The notes under the pieces are model-generated. The model worked only from the letters and a program-made list of their open reading frames with translations, ran no database searches and was not told where the DNA came from. A stretch of 64,000 bases of DNA, from assembly GCA_013396655.1 (NCBI GenBank), contig WBMV01001018.1, positions 3,591,756-3,655,755 on the forward strand, in the 5' to 3' direction. This document shows positions 11,901 to 26,900 of this stretch, piece by piece (the stretch's first letter is position 1; every line of letters starts with the position of its first letter). Source of the DNA: Campylorhamphus procurvoides. Lineage: Eukaryota; Chordata; Aves; Passeriformes; Dendrocolaptidae. Made by a program: the position numbers and the translations under genes.

Positions 11901-14900
11901 TATGAAGGTGATGCACTTGTAGGTATAGTTAGATTTTATTAAAAAAAAGAGCTCTGCATCGCGATTCTCTTGAAACATGGAGGAGATTAGAATTTAAGCC
12001 GGTAAAAGAAAAACAGTCTTATCTGAGAACAGGCATCTGAAAGGCTTTATAAATTAGAGATCACAAACTTGGTATCCAGAATGTTTTTTGGATGCTGGTT
12101 ATGTGTTAAGGAGTATGAAATTTCACTTTGCAGTTTAATTTTAGTAAGATAATAAAATGTTTATTGAAATATTAACACTATGTATAAATGACAAGTCAGA
12201 TTCTTTCTGGGTGCTAGAATTCCTTGTAAATTGGCCTTTAATCACAGGGGAAAACTTTACTTAGAACAAGGATTAAACCAGCAGCTGATTTGGCTGAAGT
12301 CAGAAGTTGGCTGTGGGAAAAGAGAGGTGGGAGCCCTCCCTGCTGGGCAGAGAGCTGGGCTCTCAGGGAAGCTGGAAGCCAGGCAGTGCCCACACAGGGT
12401 ACATAGGCTGGTGCCTAGAGGGGGAAGAGGGGGCAGTGTCAGCAGTGACCCCAGTGAGGATATTGGAGGGGCTCTGGGGTCCCTCAAATTTGGCCTCTTC
12501 CATCATTGTACCCTGTAATAAAAGACACTTCCAAAAAGAATCACAAAATCATTAAGGTTGGAAAAGACCTCCAAGATCATTGAGTCCAGCCTGTGACCAG
12601 TCCTCACCGTGTCAAGTTGACCAGAGCACTGAGTACCATGTCCAGTCATTCCTTGAACACCTCCAGGGATGGGGACTCCACCACCTCCCTGGGCAGCCCC
12701 TTCCAATGCCCGACAACCCTTTCTTTCTGACTGACTTTCTTGTGGTGGCAGTGAATTGTGCAGAAACTGAAATGGCCATGGCCCTGTAGGTTAGCCAGGT
12801 GGAGATTGGCACTTGCTGGTGTGTTGGTGGTGAGATCTGTGTGTGTAGGTGCTGGGGCCATCGCTCATAGCGAGATGTTCATGTTGGGAGCCCATCAAAC
12901 CAAGTGTGGCCAAGCTGCTGACATGGTGTTTTCTGCAGGGATGTGTCACCTCTCCATAACACCAGTGAGACTCAGATATGGAGGGCAAATGGTTATGTAA
13001 GTGATGGGGCTGTACCTTGTGTGTTCAAAGGGAAACTAAAAGTGGGAAGAGCAGACGGTGCTATCAGGACTGGCTTTTTGCAGGTTTAGGGCCCTACGTG
13101 GTTGTACAGCCCTTCCCTGGCACGGGGGGCCGTGGACCCACTGGAGGTGATGGACACACCTGGCTAGGGCATGGGCTGGGGAATGACCGGGTGAGGGGAG
13201 GGATGTCTGCTCAAAACCAGAAAGTAAAGACATTTTGGTGGTAAGAGATGGAGGTGAAGACTGCCCTGAGTCATATCTGGCAGCAGGAAGGTGGTTTAAA
13301 ATGACCTAAAGAAATTAGCTGTAAGTTTTTTTTATTATAAGTACTGTCAGAAACAGTCATCTCTGTGAAATGGTTTTTTCATGCAAGAAAGAATGCACAA
13401 AACTGTTTTCAAATTTCAACTTTAAAATTCAACCTTTAAAATGTTTTAAGATCTTAAAAAGGAAACTCCAAAGAGATACAAATTATTTTTAGTATGCTGT
13501 TTTCATTTTCATTTATTTATTTCTATGATCATCTCTGGTTAGATGATCTCATATCTAGATTCCAACAGAAAACAACTGATGATGCTGAAGGTTCACACCA
13601 CTTCTTAATGTTTCAATTTCTGTAAAAGAAATTACTCATTTACTGTATTTTGATTCAACTCAGTAGAATTAGATCTTACTAATATGCTAAATTACTGTAT
13701 TGAGGAGATATTTGCTATGAAAAGTGGTTGAAAAGGAAGTAAAATAAAAAAAAGAAGTGAAAGGTTGTAAGTTAATACTTATATGAAAATAAATTAAGCA
13801 AGTTGTTTTCACTACCTTGCTGGGATTTCCAAACATAGATTAAAATCAGTTTGTAGAGAATGAGCTTACATCTTTGCCTTTTGATTTATAAATTGTGTAA
13901 TCCCTTTTGGGGGAAAAGGGAGACTTGTAATGCTTTTTTGGGTTATTTGTTTTGACTAAATGATACTGGTAAGCTTCAGGTTTAAAAGAAAACTGAACAT
14001 TAAATTCATGCTCGCTGTTATTTGAAGCAGCACAAAGCGTGAATGTGATCTTGGATCACCAATACGTTCTCCTTCAGTGCTGCAACAGAGCTGCTACTTT
14101 AATCCATATTTCAGCAAAAGCCTTTTGTCTGACCTACTTTGGCCCAGCCCAGGCTTCTGAGAGGTCGTTTGGCCACCCTGACTGTGGGGGAGGTTATCTG
14201 GTGTAGGATCTGAGTCCTGCTCTTGTTTGAGGTCCCTTGGTTTCATTTTCATGTCACTTTATGAATCCTGCCCTTCCTGACCATGTGTTTCTGTGAAGCC
14301 CCACACATCTGCCATTTTCTGAACTGCCAAGGAAGCTCCTCTGACACCTTTTTTAACAAAACCCATCTAACAAGTTCTGTGCTGAATTAGTTTCTGTAGC
14401 TGAAGAAGGCAAGTCTGTTCTCATGCAGTGCCAGGTGATTTGCAAGTTGTGTGCATGATTTAATAAAAATGAAATTTAGTGCTCAAACTCCCTTCTGTAA
14501 AGCGTAAGTGGTGTAAAACCCTGCGTGCTTGAAGCTCTGTATTTTGGGTAGCAGAGCATTCCTTTTTCAGTTCCTGTTGAAGGGAGCAGTTAATATTAGG
14601 ATGCCTGCACGGCAACATCCTGACTCATCGAGATATTTGACAGCTACTTTCCAACCAGAGCAACTGGTCTGACAAATGAGCCTGGACCTATTTTATCACT
14701 TTAGAGATAACTTTTTAAAGGCTCTTTTAACACATTAGAGGTTGGGACAGCTGATCTTTTATTAAATAACAATCAAGAGGTTGCTAAGTCCATTTATTTT
14801 GGTGGCTTAGTTTGTTCCGTGTTGCAGATCAAAGCTCCAGTTCAGTCGCACACCATACCAGTGGGGAGGAGGAAGTGACTGGGTTTCTATTCCTGGCTGA

Positions 14901-17900
14901 CCCCAGCCCTGGAACCGAGGAAGAGCTTTAAAGGAAATGCAGCATTCAGCTCTTTGAATCTTTCCAAGCATTCAGAAGTGCTACCAGCACTGGCTTCCTG
15001 CATACAGTGCTTCAATGCGTGGACCTCTTAAAACTGCTGTCCTACTTTCAAATTAAACGGAGAGAACAAGGGAAGCCCTAAAACTTCATGCAGATAGCAA
15101 AATTGCAGTTGCAAATTTTATGAAAAACATCCAAAACGTTCTGTTTTTATCTGGCAGACAGTTCTGCAAACCAGCTGGGGTGGGAAGCAGTGGAAGGAGG
15201 TGGGATGATGAGTGGACAAGGAATACCTAGAGCCTGGTGGGGCTGCTGGCACATGGTCTGGGATCCTTCAGTGTGGGCAGGGATTGCTCTGTGGGGCTGA
15301 GGGACGTCTGTGTGGGGTCAGTGCAGTGTTAGGGATCTGCTGGGCATTTGTTCAGCAGCCCTGAAGGACCTGCCAGCCTGCAAAGACGTCCTCTCTGATG
15401 AACCAGCCATTGTGATGGCACTGCTGGAGGACCTGAAGTTCCACAGGACCTGGAATGCTGTGGGTTGGTGAACTTGACTGCAGTCCTTGGCAGAGGGGTA
15501 GGTTGTAAACCTGTAATGTCACTGAGCACGTGGAGTTTCTTGCGAAAGCCATCCTTGCTCCTGGAAGGGAAACACCCCCTCATCCGATGTCCTGGGTCAC
15601 TGTGAGGTTGTTGGTGAGCTGTAAATCCAATCGACCTGAATCGATTTGAATTATTTTTTTTTCCTTTGAGACTTTGACCCGCTTCCTTGCCAGAGGCCAT
15701 TTAAAAAGAAAGAACCCAGCAACTCCCCCCAAGTTGTCATGGAACTGGAAGAGCAGTTTTTTGTGTTGTCCGGAGAGCTGGGGAGAGTCAGAAGCGAAGG
15801 GCGTGGTTTAGTCGTGGCTTTTCAGGATGAGGAGTCACCCGCCTGGTTCCCTGCGGGTCAGTGCTGCACCAGGGCCTGGAAAGGGAGTGTGTGGAGAGGT
15901 TTCTGGGTTAGCTCATACGGAGCTATTTTGGGCAGTGAGTGCCAGGTTAGAAAGCTCTGAAAGCACAGTCGAGCAGAGTGGGAGCTCCAGCTGGAAAATG
16001 TGAGGCTATGAGCCTGGGGATTATTATCTATGCATTGCTTGCACAATATAGAGCTTGAAGCTGGCAGCTGGGACACGAGAATGGGTTGTGGATTGTCGCT
16101 GATGCTTTTGAGAAACCCTTAGCTCAGCGTGCAGGAGCAGCCCGAAAAGATGAGGGGTCTTAGGAAGGAAACAACCCATGGCTGTAGTCCATGAGCCTTG
16201 GCATGCTCGTGTCCCAGCACTGCCCCTTCTGTACTGACTGCCTGGACCTGAGGAGGGGGTCAATAAGTTCTTAGTTTGCTACCAGAACACTTTTGTTGAT
16301 GTGTTGGTCTTCATTGCTTTAGAAATCATCCCCAGTTGTCACCAAGATAAACAGCCAAAATGGAGGGAAGAGAATGGGAAATCTGGGGTGGTTGTGGTGA
16401 TGTCTTCCTGCACAGCATTTGTGCCTTTCCTCATTTTTAATACATGTGCGTGTATTCCCCCAACCCCAGGTGTTACATTCCATACTTCTTTTTGTCTTTA
16501 AAATTGCATATAAATCAAGGTGATTATGGGAAGCAGGCTTTTCCAGCTGCTGCCTGGGGAAATTCCAATGGGCTTGAAAGCCATCCTTCACTCGTTTCGT
16601 GCTGTAGTCATCGTTCCAGGGACATCTAGGAAATTAAAATCTTCTGTTATAAAGATGGGTTACTCTGTCATATGTATTATCGTCAGTAATTTTCCCGCCT
16701 GCCCCTCTCGTCCCCACACGGTTTGGATTGCTGTACCAGCACTGAGAAATTGTTGTTTTCCCTCCTGTGCTGCTGCTGTGGATCTGACACCAAAAGCAGC
16801 CAGACCCCAATTAGACAAAAATCAAAATTCTTCTCACTTCATGTCTCTGCTTTCTCTCCAGCTTAACTGCAATAAATTTTTAGTGAATAGAGCAGATACA
16901 GGTTTAGTAGGATTCATAAAAGTTTTTAATTTAAATGTAATCTTAAGAAATATTTTCTCCAAATGCAACATACATTGTCCTTCAAGAAAAATGAGACATT
17001 GACCATGTTTTAGCCGTTCGAGTAGCTTTTTTTTCTTGATTTTTTTTCTCACAGCAAAGGATAGAACTCGGTGCTCTCATACCTCTAATCACACTTTCCC
17101 GGGAAAGGTGATTGTGTTTGTTTTTTCTCTGGTATTAATGTGGTCTGGTACTTCCAAACCCCTCATTTCGAGGGTGCATTAATATGGGGGATTTCCAAGG
17201 TGAGAAAATCACCTGTTGGGAAGGATCTGGTTCTTGTTTTGGGTGTGCAGTTGTGTGTACTTGGAACATGCTCTGCATGGGTCTGGAGCTGCAGCCAATG
17301 CTGTCGGGGAGATCTGTGGGATCCCACCAGCTGATCTGAGGGGCCTGACCAGGTCCCTTTTCAAACGTTCTCCTTGTGTGCAGTACATTGTGTTACTGCT
17401 GTACATTTCCCATGATGATGAATCTGTAGCAGTTTTCCCAGAATTGTAATTTTAGTGAATAAATCTGTTCTTGATGCTGAAGCAGAGAATGGTATTGGGA
17501 ATCCTTTGCGTATTTCTGGCCTGAGGGTTTTTCTAATTCTTTCCAATAGAAAGTCATCGTGCAGATACTGCAGAGTATTAATTGCTTGGACTTACCCTTG
17601 CACAACATGCGAAAATTAAGAGTAATATAAACAAGCTGAAGACTAGATGCTGCATTGGTATAGGTTGCTGTTAAAATGGGAATTATTGGCTTCTCCAGTT
17701 TGTACTTTGAAGACTTTCTCATGCCTGTAAGTGAGACCAGGCTGGTGGCATGCAATGGCCCTGTCCTCCCTGGCTGCTGCTCTGCTCCAGGGCATATTGC
17801 TTTGCTCTTATTTCTGGAACTCAGTCAAGCAGTTTTTTCAGGTAACTTCAAAAGAAGTATTTTTTTTAAGTCAGTCTTCAGGCAGTGGTGTCTTTGCTAG

Positions 17901-20900
17901 AATATGTCACAGTTTGTCTACAGAAGTGGAAAAGCAAAGCTGTGTGACTGCATGTTGGGGCAGTTTCATGAGGAAGAGCTGTTTTACCACTCTCACTGCC
18001 CTGGGCTACCCAGAGTCCTCCTTTTCACAGCCCTGTCAATTGGCCTGAGCAGTTGAATTTCTTTTGACCCTCTAACAGTGTAGGTTCATGTTGGTTTGTC
18101 CCTGTTATTTTCCATTTATGGAAGAACTGGAAAATGTTACTACTTTCCACTTTCTGCAGTTGACTGAGTTGTCACCTGCCTTTATTAATGCCTTCAGAAC
18201 ATCACACTCACCAAATGGTGAATCCATCACAAATATTTTTTAGAGAGGTAACATGCCAATAGTGTCTCAGTGTAGACATGCAAATGTAAGACAAACACTT
18301 TCAGTCATGGATGTGAAAACAGTTGGTCAGTCCCAGCCTGCGGGACAAGATTAGAGTGTCTGGTTATGAGAGATGGTCGAGGATCAAGTGTTTTTATTAA
18401 CAAACTTCGATTTTTGTAACTGTCCATCTAAAGCAAGATATCTCAGCCACTATCACCTGTCCCCCAACCTGGTCCCGGCTGGAATCACAGGATTGCCATT
18501 AGCACTTGCTGATGGACATAGCATGCATTTGCAAATCCAACCCAGCTGCTCTGGGCATGAGGGACAGAGCGAGGATCAAACACCTTCTCACTGTCTCTGA
18601 ATAGCCACAATGCCTTTTAGGCTGATTAACAGAATATCCATGTGCTGGCAGTGGTTTTTGGAGTCTGGGGTGGTTTTGTGCAGTAACTGTGTTTGCCTCA
18701 GCTTGCCAGGGTGGGAGTGCTGGTGACAGCAGCCTGAGCTGTTGGTGACCATGGACTTTCCTCAGCTGCTTCTCCCAGAAGAGCCCTTGGACATCCCTCA
18801 GAGCCTGGGGTCAGCAAGAGGCACAGCCCCCAAAGCTTTGTCCACTTTATACGAGTAGAGCCAAGGAGGAGCTGCTTGGAAAAGCCACTGCTTCCTGGTT
18901 TGGGAAGGACGGAGGTGCTTCCCAAAGCCCTGCTGAGGCTCCAGCTCCTGTTGGCATGTGGCAGGTGCCATCTGGTGAAGCCAGGACCTGAGCTCTGGGA
19001 CCTGAGCACCAGGACTGCAGCTCCCAAACTTGGTGTGCACTAAAACAACCTTGACAGAGTTCTGTGTACGATATAAGACTTGGCTTTCTGCTTTTGGGGT
19101 ATTTACCAGCTCCCACCAGTGGGTCTTTTGAATCATAAGATTAAACTTGGTCTTAAGTAAGGTAACAGAGATCTGTGACATGTCTGCTTCAGGTCTGCAA
19201 GTGCTCTGTACTTGTACTTGCTCGAGAAGCACAGAGCCCTGAAAGCTGGAGTTTTTAATGGGGGACATGTGCATGGCAGCATTATTTCTCTATAATAATA
19301 CAATTCCTGGTTGTATCTAAATACTTTTGCCTATTTGATATATAACAGTTTTAATTTTATCCATTCAGAAGTGGCTGTAGTAGACATCAGTGGTAAATGC
19401 TTTATCATTTTCTGCTTTGCTCTTCCTTCCTCTCTGGATGTAAAGCTTGGTTCTTTTTAGGATTCATGGGTGCTCTCTGGAGTTATCAGTGGTTAGACAA
19501 CAAGTAAACACGTACTGTACGCAGGCTGGCGGCCAGCTGGCCCTGTCCCTCTGCAGCTTGGGACTTGCTCTCAGCCCCAAAGAATGCCTGTTTGCTTGGT
19601 CATTTCCTTTCCTTTCAAATACAAAAAATAAAAACTTCTTTTCCTCCAATGAAATTGCTTTCTTGGCCTAAATATTAAAATCAGGGGAAGAGCCACTTAG
19701 ATGTTGGCGCTTGGGCAGTTTGGAAGGAAGCTTTTCAGTTTGCTTAGAAGACTTCAAGAAACAGTGGTGCAATGTCAGGCTGGGAAGTGGCTGGGCTTGA
19801 TCCTTTCTTTGTGGAGCAGTTTAACACTAATCTCTCCCTAGCTGAGACCTGCACTGTGTGTGGGAGGTGTCGGGGCACAGACAGCCCTCCATGGCCAGTC
19901 CCCTGCCCCTCAGCCATTTGGGCACAACTCCTGACCATGGGTCATCCGTGCCCTGTTTAGATTGAGTTTACTGTGCTTGGAAAATCACCTTTCATGAGCA
20001 TTTGTTCTGCATGTTTTGAACTACAGGGTAGAGAAGACAGCTAAGAATGTTACATGAAACATTCTGGTAACGTGAAGTTACCAGGACACACCTGGCCACA
20101 GAAACCTGGCACTTTGTACCACTGTGGCTACTTTTCCTCCAATATTTGAATGATCAAATTTTGATAATGTTGAGTTGAAAGTATCTATGCTTTAAGCTGA
20201 GAATAATTAGACTGAATGTGTGCCTGTAATTGATCTCTTTGCCAGTTTAATTATACTAAAGATCTGCCAGGAAATTTGCTTCCTTTCCTGTATCCCTTTC
20301 CTTCCCCCCTCAAAACATGTTCACAAACTCCAAAGCAAAATCCTTCTGCTGGGAAAGCCTCAGCGCATGGATTGAGGGTCATGGTTGTGGCTCCCTTCTT
20401 TGACCACAGAGGGATTTTTTGAAGGGCACCATCACAATGTGTGTATTGTTCCTTCCAGCTCGTGAATTCTTCAGCCTGGGATAATTGTATCACCAGGTTT
20501 GGAATGGGCTGCCCATGGAGGTGGTGGAGTCCCCGTCTCTGGAGGTGTACAAGGAATGGCTGGACGTGGCACTCAGTGCTCTGGTCCAGTTGACAAGGTG
20601 GGGATTGGCCACAGGTTGGACTCGATGTTCTCGGAGGCTTTTTCCAACTTTTAATGATTCTGTCATTCTGTTGTCTTGATGGCATCCTTTTACCCAGTGT
20701 TACATATATCAAGAAATTTATCACTAAGTGTTAATCTGCTTTTACAGGAAACTTTACAGTAATTGTTTCTTAAACTGTAATCTCTGTTCTTGGCCTTTAA
20801 TTTGAGATCAAAAAGAAATCAGAGGGTGCCTTGGCAATGCAACTGAAACAGCAACAGAGGTACTCTTGGGGTTAATTTATTTCTTCTACAGAATCACCTT

Positions 20901-23900
20901 TCCAGCTTAATTTTATCTCTTTCTCTGATCTCTTTAAAAGAAGATTCTCTTTGTCCATGTAATGCTGTTTTGCAATAGCAGTTGCACTTCTGGAAACTAC
21001 TGGGCTGGTTTTGCCTCCTTGAGGGTGACGGCGCTGCCTCCGCAGCCCAGCAGTCGCTCTTGGTGTGACAGTGGTGGGGGGGAAATTTTGCATGTGAATA
21101 CATGGATGTGTCTTCTGAGCCTCTTGCAAGGCTTGAGAAAGTCTAAGGAAGAGACTCAACATTCTGTATCTTGGGAAATTAAAGTAGTGGAGATTTTTAG
21201 AAGAGGGAAGACTGATAGTAGGAACCACCACCTTTTCTAGCTGCCTCAAATAAGTGTGAAGTAAAATGCTTATTTTACACAGGAAGGATGTGAGGGAGCT
21301 CACCTCTAATAATACTGTGTGAAAACTTTCTTTTCATAGTGTAATTCAGGATTGAATTAAAGGCTGTTTTTGAAAACAATAACACTTAGAAACTGGTTTT
21401 GAGTATTTTGAATGGTTTTCTCCATTATTAATTTTCCATTTGGAACACTTTAAAACATATCAAGTCCATTTCCTGTCTCCACAATCATGTTAAGATTACT
21501 CGGTGGTTTCTCTGATCTCAAGGCCTTGGTTTCTGTAAATGACAGCTCCTGTGATATTTATAAAACACTGTTTTTCACTTGGTAGTGTTATTAAAAAATG
21601 TTGAACAGAAAAAGTCAGTCTGAAAGGAATGAATTAGGTTATTTCTGACTTTGCAGTGCTCTCATGTGGCTCTCGAGGGGGTAAGGAAGGAGCTGGTGCT
21701 GCAGCAGGAGAGCAGTAAGGATGTGTTTATCCCATGTCGTGAGAGGGTGGGGGGGAAGAAAACTGAAGCTGAGCACACTCATTACTGGCTGCAGTTAAGG
21801 CTGTAATTAGTCCTTTGCCAGGCTGTGCAATCCCTGCAGGGCTTCAGGCATATGAGTGCATTATATTCCCATAATACACAGAATATTTGGAAACCATGTA
21901 CCTGTATGTGTAGGGTGTGTGCAGGTGGACACAGCCACATGCTTTGTCGTGGACCCCCATGGGTGGTCGTTGTCCTCTGGCAGCCCATTTGTGGTGTGCT
22001 CCGTCTTTCTGGAGCTGGGATTTATCACATGGTGTTAGCATTGAGCCATGGAATCTGTTTCTTCCTTCATCAGAGTCCTTAAAATATTTCAAGTTATGCT
22101 TTTAAAGCTTAAAAACACTACCAGGTCGTGGTTTGAGGCTCAGCTTAATCATGGGGTTTAGTTGGTCATTTCCTTTCATTTCACATACAAAAAGTAAAAC
22201 TTTTTTTTTTTCCCCTCCAACTGAATCACTTTCCTGGCCTAAATATTAAAATTAGGGAAAGAGCTCCCCAGATACTGGTGCTTGGACATTTTGGAAGGAA
22301 GCTTTTGAGCTTGGCTTAGAAGCCTTCAAGAAACAGTCACGCAGGTCACAGAATCACACAAACACAGTCATTAAGTTTGGAAAAGAACTGAGATCACAGA
22401 GACTGACCTGTGACCCATCCCCACCGTGTCACCTGGACCAGAGCACTGAGTGCCATGTCCAGTTGCTCCCTGAACACCTCGAAGGATGGGGACTCCATCA
22501 CCTCCCTGGGCAGCCCCTGCCAATGTCTGACAACCCTTTCCATGAAGAAATTCCTCCTGATGTCCAACCTGCACCTCCCCTGGCACAACTTGAGCTGTTC
22601 CCTCTCCTCCTGTTCCTGTTCCCTGGGAGTAGAGCCCGATCCCCACCTGGCTCCCCCCTCCTGTCAGGGAGTTGTAGAGAGTGAGAAGGTCCCCTCTGAG
22701 CCTCCTTTTCTTCAGCCTGAACAGCCCCACATGCCAGACTGGGAAGTGGCTGTGCTTGACATTCATCTTTGTTTTCTTTTTTTTTTTTTGGTATGGACTA
22801 GTTTAACACCATTTTCTCTCCCTAGCCAAAGTCAGAAGTGCTGCTTTGCTTCTTTAACCTTTCTGTGTGTGTATTTCTCAGCCCAGAACGGATTTTCTGA
22901 GAAAAGAAAGATTCTGCTAATTGTCAGCCCTTAGGCGAAGCTAAAGGAAAAGTGCCAGATGCTGCAGGGTTCATGATTAAAAGTGCAAGAATAAGCAATG
23001 CAGGGAAACACTTATCATTGTCTCCTTGGAAAGGCCGGCCGGCTTATCTCCGGCGTTGGCCTCACCCACGCCAGCTACAACCGAGGTGAAAAACTGCAGC
23101 CTTTGACTTGATTTGTTGCTTCTTTATGGATTATTGCAAGGGAAAAATGGTTTAAGCTTTGACTGTTCCAAGCTTTTTGAAGCACCAGACCTTCCAAAAT
23201 AGAGAGAAGTAGCATAAATAGTGGAAGTTGCTGGGTTTGTTGTTGTTGTGTCATCAGAGGCAGTTGTATTTCTCTCGTGGTGCTTGCTTGGATTTTCTTC
23301 CAGAATCAGGGAGTTCTTAGTGTCCACAGCTTTAGAAGCCACAGGGAATTCACAATAGATCACACCTTGAAGAATCAGTTCTTGGGTTGTGAATGCAGAA
23401 TAGGGGTTAACAGGAAAATCTATATTACAGGTAGGAAAAGCTGTATTAGTGATGATCTGTTCAGCATCAGGAATAAGAAAATACAAAATTTAAGATTTTT
23501 TTCCTATCAATTTAAGTATAATTTATATTCAGGCCCTGGTTAATCTCATCTAAATTCAGGTGTGCCAAGGTCTTGTATTCAAGAGCATAATTACCCAAGG
23601 TTTTGTTTGCTCCATGAAGCAATAGGAAGGAGAAACAGGCTGGGATTGTTCTTTGATCGATCTTCAGTGTCTTTCTGTGTTGCTTGTTTAGTACCTCCTT
23701 TGGTTCCTGAAGTTGGGTGAAATGAATTTGGATGGTAATCTGACCCTAAATTTACATATACTTTTTTACATATATATTATTAGGATGGGTTAGTTCTTAG
23801 TTATTTTTACTTTTCATTTTCTGTGGTGGTGGTTTATTTGTTCATACTCTGTTATATTTTAAAAAAATATTTTAAAAAATTTTTGTTTGAGACGCTGTAA

Positions 23901-26900
23901 GATTATGACTGTGTCCATCCTGTATGATCCAGATACTGCTTTAGCTCTTAACCTGGTTTGTCTGCCTCAACCAGATCCTTTATTGCATTGTCACAAGTAG
24001 ATTAGTGGACAAAGGTTCCCCAGGCAAGGTGAAAAGGAGAAGCCCTGTGAGATGACTCTGTAAAAAGAGGGTCCTTTTTCTTCTGAGAAGGGCAGTGGGA
24101 TGACTCTGCAAAAAGAGAGGGCTCCTTTCCTCCTGCAGCGGATTCCCATCTCACACCCGCTGGGTACCACCAGTGGCCCTGCTCACACAGCCACAAACCT
24201 GTGCCAGGTGAATCCCTGTCCAGACACGGGTTTAGCCTCAGCTTTAGGGAGAGCTTTCCCCACGCAAAGAGTTAAGTGTGCAATCGGTGCTGGGTTTGCT
24301 CCTGTTGCAAATGTTGTGTTTATCAGTGTGACCTTTGTTTAATGTTTCTCAGATGGAACATGCAAGTGACATTAGGGCAGCTAAGACATAATCTGACAGA
24401 TTTTAGTGCAGCCTGGAAATACTACGAGGCCTTGATCGTGCCCTTATTGCGCCTTAAAAGTAGTCCTGGGTTAACTGCACCTTATCAGGGGCTGTTGAGA
24501 AGCTGGCCTGGGAGTGCAATGCTGGAGAAGCCGGGCTGGTCTTGTGTCCTCTGCTTTTGGAGCCCTGTTTGTGTTGACATCTCAGGTCCTGCTTTGGTCC
24601 GAACTGCCATTAAAAGTAAGGAAAGATTAACCACTTTCCCATTTCCTTAAGATGTTTTGTTACTGGGTTAAGTCCTCTGAGGCTCCACGAAGCATCTCTT
24701 ACTTGGAGTGAAAAGCTTGTTCCATGTGTATGATTGCACCTGTACAGGGTCTGCACCCTGGGAGATTCAGTGCTGCTTTGGTTTGTTGCTGTGGTACTTG
24801 CTGTTGAAAAAGCTGATTATAAAGCTGGGACTGAGGAAAATGAAGTTGTGTCACAGTGGGGTCTTCTCAGTAATGTCTGATTGAAAAGGATTGGTTTTTT
24901 CCTCCTTTATGTTAATATTTTTAAAAGGTAGGATTGATGGATTGACTGTTTATCTGATGGGTTGAAGGAATTGGCAGATAAATCTACGTTTTTTTCCCTC
25001 CCTATCCTACATCTTTAGCCTTGCCAGATTTTGTCTCTGGTATGTTCTTTTCAAGTGCCCATAGCACTGTCTGTGCTTTGAAACCCTTTGTAGCTGCAGC
25101 TCAAGAAGCAGGTTTTTTGTATCTTTATGTTGTTTGATTTCATCAGTAATACGGGAAACTAGTGCCACACCTGTTCTCTTACAGCCTGAAGCAGAGTTTG
25201 TAAACTGAACAGGAATGACTTAAAAACTGACTGCAGCTGTGGGTGCAATGTACCTTACACTGAGTAAATCTTGACCAATGACCATAGTAAAAATGTTCTA
25301 TTGGAGATAGCCTGGCCTCTTCCACTGGCAAGTCTGAGTGACCACATTGTCAGTGGAGGATAATAGTGAATAGTGAGGGATTGTAGAAGATTTGTCACAG
25401 CTATCAGGACTTTTCTAAGAGTGCAGCTAGTTGTGATGAACATTGGAATTCAGGAAAAGTTTTCCAGCAGGGAAGTTTTTAATTCTTTCCTGAAAGAACG
25501 TTGGAATTCCCACTGTTTGCCACTTGCAGTAGGTGCAGCCCCAAAGACAAACAAGGTGCTCTCGGAGGAGAGGGATGGAGTGAAGGTGGGTGTGTGTGAC
25601 TTGAGGATTGTCTGACTGTCACCACCGTGGGGGTTGTGTGAGAGAGATAAACAGCCTGTTAATGAAGTTTACAGATGGAGTTTAATTGGGAGGGGTTTCC
25701 AGTGCTGCTCAGGAAGAGAAAATACACAAAGAGGCAGAGATGAACAATGTGGCCAGGAAGCGGTGTGAGGTTCAGCGAGGAAGGAATAGAGCTTCCTTCA
25801 GCTGACAGGGAGGGGGAGAGGAAGAGAACAGAGGAAAATGGGTGAAATAATATAAGAAACCCAGGAGAGGGAAAGAAGGCAAGAGCTAGAAGTATCACAG
25901 GGGTAAAAAAAAATCAAACCACAAGAAAACCCAAACCACGAAGGGGAGAATTGCTCGTAAAGTCTGGGTGTGTGCAACAGGAGGGATGATGTGAAACATT
26001 TTTATAGTCTTGAGTGTGTGACATGGTTGCCAAGTGGAAATTAAAGCAGGTAATAACCTACTGTGTGTGCATGTTATAGCAGAAATTGTATCTGTAATTG
26101 CTTAACAGTGTTGACAAAAGTAATTACAGCCCTCTACTAGATAATTCAATGAAGTTGACTTTAAGAGTGCCATGGAAATTACATACAAGACACGCGTCAT
26201 GCAGGTCTGTGGTGCTATTCCTTGCTTGGACTTCTGAGAATATTACACAAGTTTAGGTGGCTGATTTTGTGTCAATACACTCATGACGTGCTTTGCTTCC
26301 TGTTCGTGCGAGGAAGAGTGGTTTCGTATTTGTTCTTTGCATCCCCTGTGTCAGAGGCCAGTTAAAATGAAGTGAAAGTGTCTTCTGAAGGGTGTTAAAA
26401 GAGGTTGTAAGAGTTTGGGAAATGCCTTTTAGACAGGTTTGCTCTCTTTTAAGCTCTGTCAAGTACACACACAGATCTGCCCATGAATTACAAAATGCAC
26501 TGAAAACAAAATGTGAACCATGAAGAAAAGCCTTTTGGTAGCATTTGGGGGGAGGCCTTGGCCTTTCTCTCAGGGACCTGAGGTATCAGTGTGCTTGTCC
26601 TTCAGCAACTATCTGATTTTTAGGTCACCGGGGAGTTTGAATTTGCTCCATATCTCTTCTGCAGTCGTTCCTGTTCCCTTTCTGAGGTGGTGAAAAACAA
26701 TCTTTACCTTTTCAAGTGATGTTCCTGCTCATGACTAAGTGGGGAATGTAATCCACAGGAGTTGGTGCTGGGCTTCTAATTGGTCCTTTGGCACTGAGAA
26801 CATCTTGCAATTGTCATCCTCTGTGACTAAGATCTCAAAATCATCAGAAGTATTTTTGTCTTCCAGCAAAGTAACCAAGATATGATGGTCTTACTGCTTT

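Noticed and set aside
22410..22934. 174-codon plus-strand open frame
   Set aside because: Antisense reading of the CR1 LINE fragment plus flank, not a gene.
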